From Calycina herbarum (Eukaryota; Ascomycota; Leotiomycetes; Helotiales; Pezizellaceae), in NCBI GenBank assembly GCA_001414485.1, contig LLEY01000105.1:153084-217083 (forward strand): a stretch of 64,000 nucleotides of DNA, in the 5' to 3' direction. The notes beneath the pieces are model-generated. The model saw only the letters and a list, made by a program, of their open reading frames with translations, did not search any database and had not been told where the DNA came from. Shown piece by piece: positions 59,619-64,000 of the stretch. The position numbers and the translations under genes were made by a program. Within the stretch, counting starts at the first letter, position 1. Each line of letters begins with the position of its first letter.

Positions 59619-61154
59619 TCAAAAACCTACAGCCTCCCTAACCAAAACCATCGTCTCCTCCGCACTCTCCCTCGCCCTCCTCCCTCCCTCTTTCGCCACA
59701 AAATCCAAATACCGTCCCCCATCCTCCCCCATAACCCTCTCATACCTCTCCCTCACACCCCCCAGTCTCTCTGTAACACTCTCTATACACCTCTCCTTCA
59801 AAACCTTCAATCCTTGTCCTTCGATCGTCTTTGCAAGCTCCTCGGCACTTCTTTTCTCAGAATCACAGTAACTCCATAAATTCAAGAGGTTATAAACACC
59901 TAATCGTTCAGAGTCGTAAGTTACGACATTTTGCGAATCGGTGATGGCGCCCATCATTTTTTGGCGGATTTCGAGAGGGGTGTCGGTTATTAGGATGCGT
60001 GAGAGGGGGTTAGTGGCTGATTTGGACATTTTTTGAGTGGGTGTTGTGAGGGACATTATTCTTTTTGCTGGGGCTGGGGGGGGGTGTTAGTAGAGATCTT
60101 GGGATGAAAAGCGAGGGGGAAGTTACATAGAATGGTATTTGGTTCCACGAGATGGGGACCGTAGGCGTGGTTAAAATTTGTTACGCATTCTCGGGCGAAT
60201 TCTAGATGTTGACTTTGGTCTTCTCCGACTGGGACGTGTGTTGCTCTGGATATTTAGTTAGTAAATGTTCTCAAATCACAATCCCCAAACAAGTCTAAAA
60301 AGAAGGGGAGAGATTTCATACCGATGAACAAGAATATCAGCAGCCTGTAAGACAGGATAAGAGAATAATCCAAGTTTAAGCTTCGATTTACTCCTCTCAT
60401 CCAACGGCGAAACACTCTCATCTAAAGAAAGTTTGCTCTGTAAATAATCAGTAGGAATAAATTTCAAGAGGGGTGACGGAAAACTTACTTTCCACTGTGT
60501 CATCCGAGAAAGATATCCCATACTAGCAGTACAACTCAGAATCCACATCAGCTCCGAATGAGCACTAACCTATGACCCAAATAATCAGCATTGTCATCAT
60601 CATCTCTCATCTCATACCCCCTCTCACCACCACCATCTCACACGCCCACGCCCCCCCCAAACGAACCCCTCTCATACCCACCCCCTAAAGAAGAAACAAG
60701 AAGAACTCACACTACTCTGAAAAAACAACACACTCCTCTCAGGATCCAACCCCACAGCCATAAGCATCGCCAAACTAATCCTCTTACACTGCCTCAAAGT
60801 CTCCGGATCTTGAGGCACAGTAATAGCATGTAAATCCACAATGGAATACAATAACTTTATATCTTTGGCGGCATTATCCTGGAGGGAGACCCAGTTTTGG
60901 AGGGCCCCTAAGTAGTTGCCTATGTGTGGGATCCCGGTTGGTTGGATGCCGGAGAAGATTGTTTGAGGTGTGGTGGAGGTGGCATGATTTGAGGTTGAGT
61001 AAGGCTTGTGGTGTGTGAGTTGTGAGGGTAGTATGTGTGAGAAGGTGTGTTTTGATAATGGGCGTCTTAGTTTTAGGAGGGGGCGGGTGGATTGCATTTT
61101 GGTGTTGAGGTTGTGATAGAGATAAGGCACTAGGTCAAAGTTCAAGAAGTTCAA
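59619..61154 (-). CDS. MSW1: Mitochondrial tryptophanyl-tRNA synthetase
   Basis: Five exons, minus strand: 61154-60711, 60569-60489, 60437-60322, 60245-60127, 60073-59619. Introns are 141, 51, 76 and 53 bp with GT..AG ends. They sum to 1215 nt, 404 residues; a second ATG at 61095-61097 (residue 20) would give 385. The N-terminus is basic and Ser/Thr-rich, as for mitochondrial import. Class I signatures: [14 protein letters not shown] with HIGN at 77-80, and KMSKS at 268-272. [13 protein letters not shown] and SPAKRIMSL are conserved TrpRS segments and confirm the exon joins. The enzyme charges mitochondrial tRNA-Trp with tryptophan. It is next to another mitochondrial translation gene in the same orientation. 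Confidence 0.93.
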
Positions 61155-61424
61155 GGTACGCGAAATTTCACGAACACACGTGATGGGAAATCAGGCCATT
61201 AGATGAATAATGGAAGAGATGGGTAATTAAAACAGTATTGGGAGAAAGTGTAGAGGCCACTGGTTCAACCAAAGAGCTGGTAATTCATCTAGTTTCTTTA
61301 CAACAGCCCCATATCGTTACACGAATATACATATGGACAACACAGTCCTCCAGACCCCAGATTGTACATGCTGAACCCTTTCCAATCTCATCTTTTGCTA
61401 CAGTCCCAACGAGCATTCTCATTC
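61155..61424. other. Short intergenic spacer
   Basis: 270 bp between the Rsm10 stop and the synthetase start, both on the minus strand; presumably contains the MSW1 promoter. Confidence 0.5.
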
Positions 61425-62507
61425 TCATAGTAACGGACCAGGTTGCTTGGTCATAGGAGCATTCCCATGACTAGCAGCCCTGAAATTCTCCATATTAACA
61501 TGCTCAATAATCTCCTCCGCACTCAACTTCTTCCCCTTCGCGCCCGTCGCACTAACACCAATCTGATCCCAAGTCTTCCCCAGCGTATCCTTCATCTTCT
61601 CCATCTCAATATCCATATTCTTCCCAACACCTATGCGCACAATTAGCCCCTCCCTTCCTTTCAAACACGTTCAAACCCCAAACTAGAGAAAATGGGGAAG
61701 AACGTACCCAACTTCGCAAACTCAAAAACATTAGCCTTCATCCCAATCCCAAAATAAGCATGCTTCTTCAAAAACGCCAACCAAAGCTCCACCGTCTCCG
61801 GATTCCCATCCTTAATCTGTATCAACCTCCTCACAGTCCTCCTCTCAAAATTCTCCTGGCTCTTCTTGAACACGAAACTCGCCCGCGGAACCGTCCAGCG
61901 CTCCGTAATCCTCGGCAGCGGTACGGGACCAGAGGCTGCGAGACCGAGATAGTACGCCGCTCGTAGCGCGAAATCGGAGAAGAACTCGAGGTTTCGGACG
62001 CTGTAGGACCGTAGTTGGAGGTCGCAGGAGGGAACGCCGTATTCGGCTTGGCGACGGAGGGGGCGGAGGTAGACTGCTTGGACGGCGCGTGGTAATCTTG
62101 GGGGGTCTGGGAGGCGGTCGGAGGCGGGTGTGCCTTTTGTGAGGGTTCGTGGTGGTTGTGGTCTGCGGGTTTGTTAGAGAGGTTCCCGGAGTTGGGGCTT
62201 TTGGACGTACGAGGGAGTCGCATTCTCGACTGCAGGCGGTGGGGTACTGATATGCTGTTAGTCCCCAGTTACCTAATCTGAAAATCATTTCCCGTACGTT
62301 TGACTATAATTTCGAGAGAGGGTCGGGCGTTGGGAGTTGTTCGATTGCTGTGTTCTTACGTGGTGGACAGCTGGTACGAGGGGCTTTGCTGGCTGCAATT
62401 TGATTAGCAACCGGGGATTGAGTGGTGCCAAATTGAGGGGAAATACTTACTCCTGCAGACCGAGTAAGCAGGCGCCATGGCAGACGGATTGGGGTTGATG
62501 AAGCCAT
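61425..62507 (-). CDS. RSM10: Mitochondrial small-subunit ribosomal protein uS10m
   Basis: Five exons, minus strand: 62507-62451, 62388-62360, 62246-62211, 62162-61708, 61630-61425. Introns are 62, 113, 48 and 77 bp. Total 783 nt, 260 residues in one phase-consistent frame. Exons 2 and 3 are micro-exons of 29 and 36 nt, joined as QSPSYQLSTT to TPPPAVENATP, a plausible import-sequence region. The uS10 domain occupies about residues 88-190, including LPRITERWTVPRASFVFKKS, QENFERRTVRRLIQIKDG and KKHAYFGIGMKANVFEF. A C-terminal extension VGKNMDIEMEKM is typical of fungal Rsm10. The protein is a component of the mitoribosome small subunit. The main domain is certain; the micro-exon model is my reconstruction from splice signals and phase. 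Confidence 0.87.
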
Positions 62508-63416
62508 CTGGAGTGTGTTACTGGTTTGGTGGTGGAGCTCGTCATGCCAAAATATATTTCTCGAGATTCTGAGGGCGGGTACACTAAAAGCGGCGTTGCA
62601 TAGAACTGCATACCTCACGAAACCACACAACAAACATCAAAATACAATGGCTCATCAATGAAAACCTTTGTATTGCTGGCTCCATCTCATTCATTTAGGC
62701 TAACAAAGAATGATTTTCCCAGGAATCAACAAGAGCCAAGCAGCAAGCAGTTCATCAGCAGATAATCATATGAGCAACTTCCAACTTCCCAAGTTAGCTT
62801 CCCATCTCTCTTATAGCCTCTACCTTCGCTCTTTTAAATTCTCACGCGCAAAGTATAATATATCCGAAGAACATAATATCTCTTTATATTCCTTCATTCA
62901 TCAGATACAAACTAATAAGTCTCTGACTCTCTAATTCGCTAAGCACTCCATTCAAACAACAACAACAACCCACCAAATTCAGCGTGATATCCCCACTCAT
63001 ACACCAACACAACGGTGAATCTTCTTCAGTGCCTCAGAAGGCCCCAATACTCCCAAGAGCTCCTGTAACTCCAGTAACATCTCAAAGAAAACTCATTCAC
63101 TAACATACTTACATCGTATCAGTCCATACAATCAGCACAAACTTCCCCAACAGCAATCATCAGCCCATAACCAAGCCAGCCACAATAACCTTCCCAGCCT
63201 CCCCTTAATTTCTGAAGCGAGTCGCACCCTATTAAACCGAAGCCATTTAAGCAGCAAATTAGTCTTTTTCAGACAAGCAATCTTAACACAAACCTCCACA
63301 CACCTTCTCAACCTCTTCAAAGACATCCAAGCAATCCACAAGCTTGGAGATTCACACTCAATTGTGCATACTCCTCCCCTGGTCCTCAGCCAACTCTCTC
63401 CTCCTCTTTCTCCAAC
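62508..63416. other. Divergent intergenic region between RSM10 and PNP
   Basis: Carries the promoters of two divergent genes. Pyrimidine-rich and AC-rich stretches precede the PNP start. No coding region was recognised; a 74-codon frame at 62710 begins with ATG but lacks recognisable features. Confidence 0.5.
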
Positions 63417-63958
63417 ATGGCAACCCCAACCCCATCAGACAAATCCCCAGCCAAGTCCCAACCCTCAACCCTCTACACACAAGCCCAAGAAACAGCATCC
63501 CACATCCAAGACAGAATAACCTCCCACTCCTCCCACAACAAAGCCCTCCAAAATACCACCCCCAAAATCGCAATCATAGCCGGCTCAGGCCTCTCCATCA
63601 TCTCGCAAGCCTTCGAGAACACCATCGAAATCCCATATGCAGAACTCGATGGATTCCCGGTTGGACTTAGTAAGTAATCTCCCTGCCTCCTCTTGGAACC
63701 ACAAACCACAAATCAAGAACTCCTCCGCGATACCGAGCGAGCATGAAGAATAGCATCTACCCGGGCACTCAAGAGTTAGAAAAGATAGCCGAGAGAAGAG
63801 AAAAAAAACCTAAAAGGACCAAAAAAAGAAGGAAAGAAACAAACAAAACCCAGCTAACCGCCCTCCCCCAACCTAGCATCAGGGCACGCCTCAACCCTCA
63901 TCTGCGGTACAATCGGGGACTCCAATACACCAGCACTCCTAATGAACGGCCGAGCACA
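63417..63958 (+). CDS. PNP1: Purine nucleoside phosphorylase, first two exons (window ends inside gene)
   Basis: Exon 1 63417-63669, intron 63670-63876 (207 bp, GTAAGT..CTAACC..TAG, unusually long and purine-rich), exon 2 63877-63958, then GTAAGT opens a second intron that runs out of the window. The protein begins MATPTPSDKSPAK. KIAIIAGSGLS at about 50-60 holds the GSG phosphate-binding loop. PYAELDGFPVGL joins across the intron to TSGHASTLICGTIG, the conserved G-H region of high-molecular-type trimeric PNPs, followed by MNGRAQ. The enzyme cleaves inosine and guanosine with phosphate to free base and ribose 1-phosphate in purine salvage. The C-terminal two thirds are not in view. Confidence 0.87.
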
Positions 63959-64000
63959 GTAAGTTTTTATATTATTTATTTTTTCAAAGAGAAACACCCC

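Noticed and set aside
1..64000. tRNA, rRNA or other structured RNA genes
   Set aside because: I looked for tRNA-like arms and conserved boxes and saw none convincing.

Overview
The window looks like a filamentous ascomycete (Pezizomycotina) chromosome. Genes carry short spliceosomal introns (about 48-210 bp, GT..AG with CTAAC-type branch sites). A central block of about 49 kb carries the signature of repeat-induced point mutation (RIP): CpA/TpG are scarce, TpA is in excess, and coding frames are broken mostly by TAG/TAA codons where CAG, CAA or TGG is expected. I cannot name the species.

Left flank (1-6084): a small multi-pass membrane protein gene (487-1278) and a decayed tandem copy (1933-2489) that kept a similar promoter; a CYC2-like mitochondrial FAD/NAD(P)H oxidoreductase (2922-4250); a weak small ORF (5021-5395); and the 3' end of a host gene on the minus strand, cut off at 6084/6085 where transposon sequence begins.

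Centre (6085-55023): nested, RIP-degraded transposons. Target-site duplications (TSDs) allow the nest to be unpacked. Ty3/gypsy family A has 232-bp LTRs (one outer truncated copy plus full copies 14583-20685 and 27525-40277). Family B has 415-464-bp LTRs (full copies 30278-36987 and 44373-51058, split copy 11383-24473 plus 51413 onward, fragment 51901-53836). Family C has 275-281-bp LTRs (full split copy 24474-51407, pol-less copy 8310-10927). Family E is a 5' LTR plus gag remnant (53837-55023). One Fot/pogo-type DNA transposon lies at 21232-23092. The deepest chain is outer A > B > C > A > B. Families A, B and C end pol with a chromodomain. All four LTR families have a primer site exactly 2 nt inside the LTR, complementary to LTR sequence about 24-40 nt downstream of a TATA box, as in Tf1-type self-priming. 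Families B and C also carry an antisense ORF between pol and the 3' LTR; the C version contains an apparent intron.

Right flank (55024-64000): ordinary host genes. A small Ser/Arg-rich protein (55624-56115), KIN17 (57282-58366), Spt4 (58667-59145, minus), mitochondrial tryptophanyl-tRNA synthetase (59619-61154, minus), mitochondrial ribosomal protein uS10m/Rsm10 (61425-62507, minus), and the first two exons of a purine nucleoside phosphorylase (63417 onward). Four of these serve core functions (transcription elongation, nucleic-acid maintenance, mitochondrial translation), and their frames are intact, so the mutational damage stays within the repeats.
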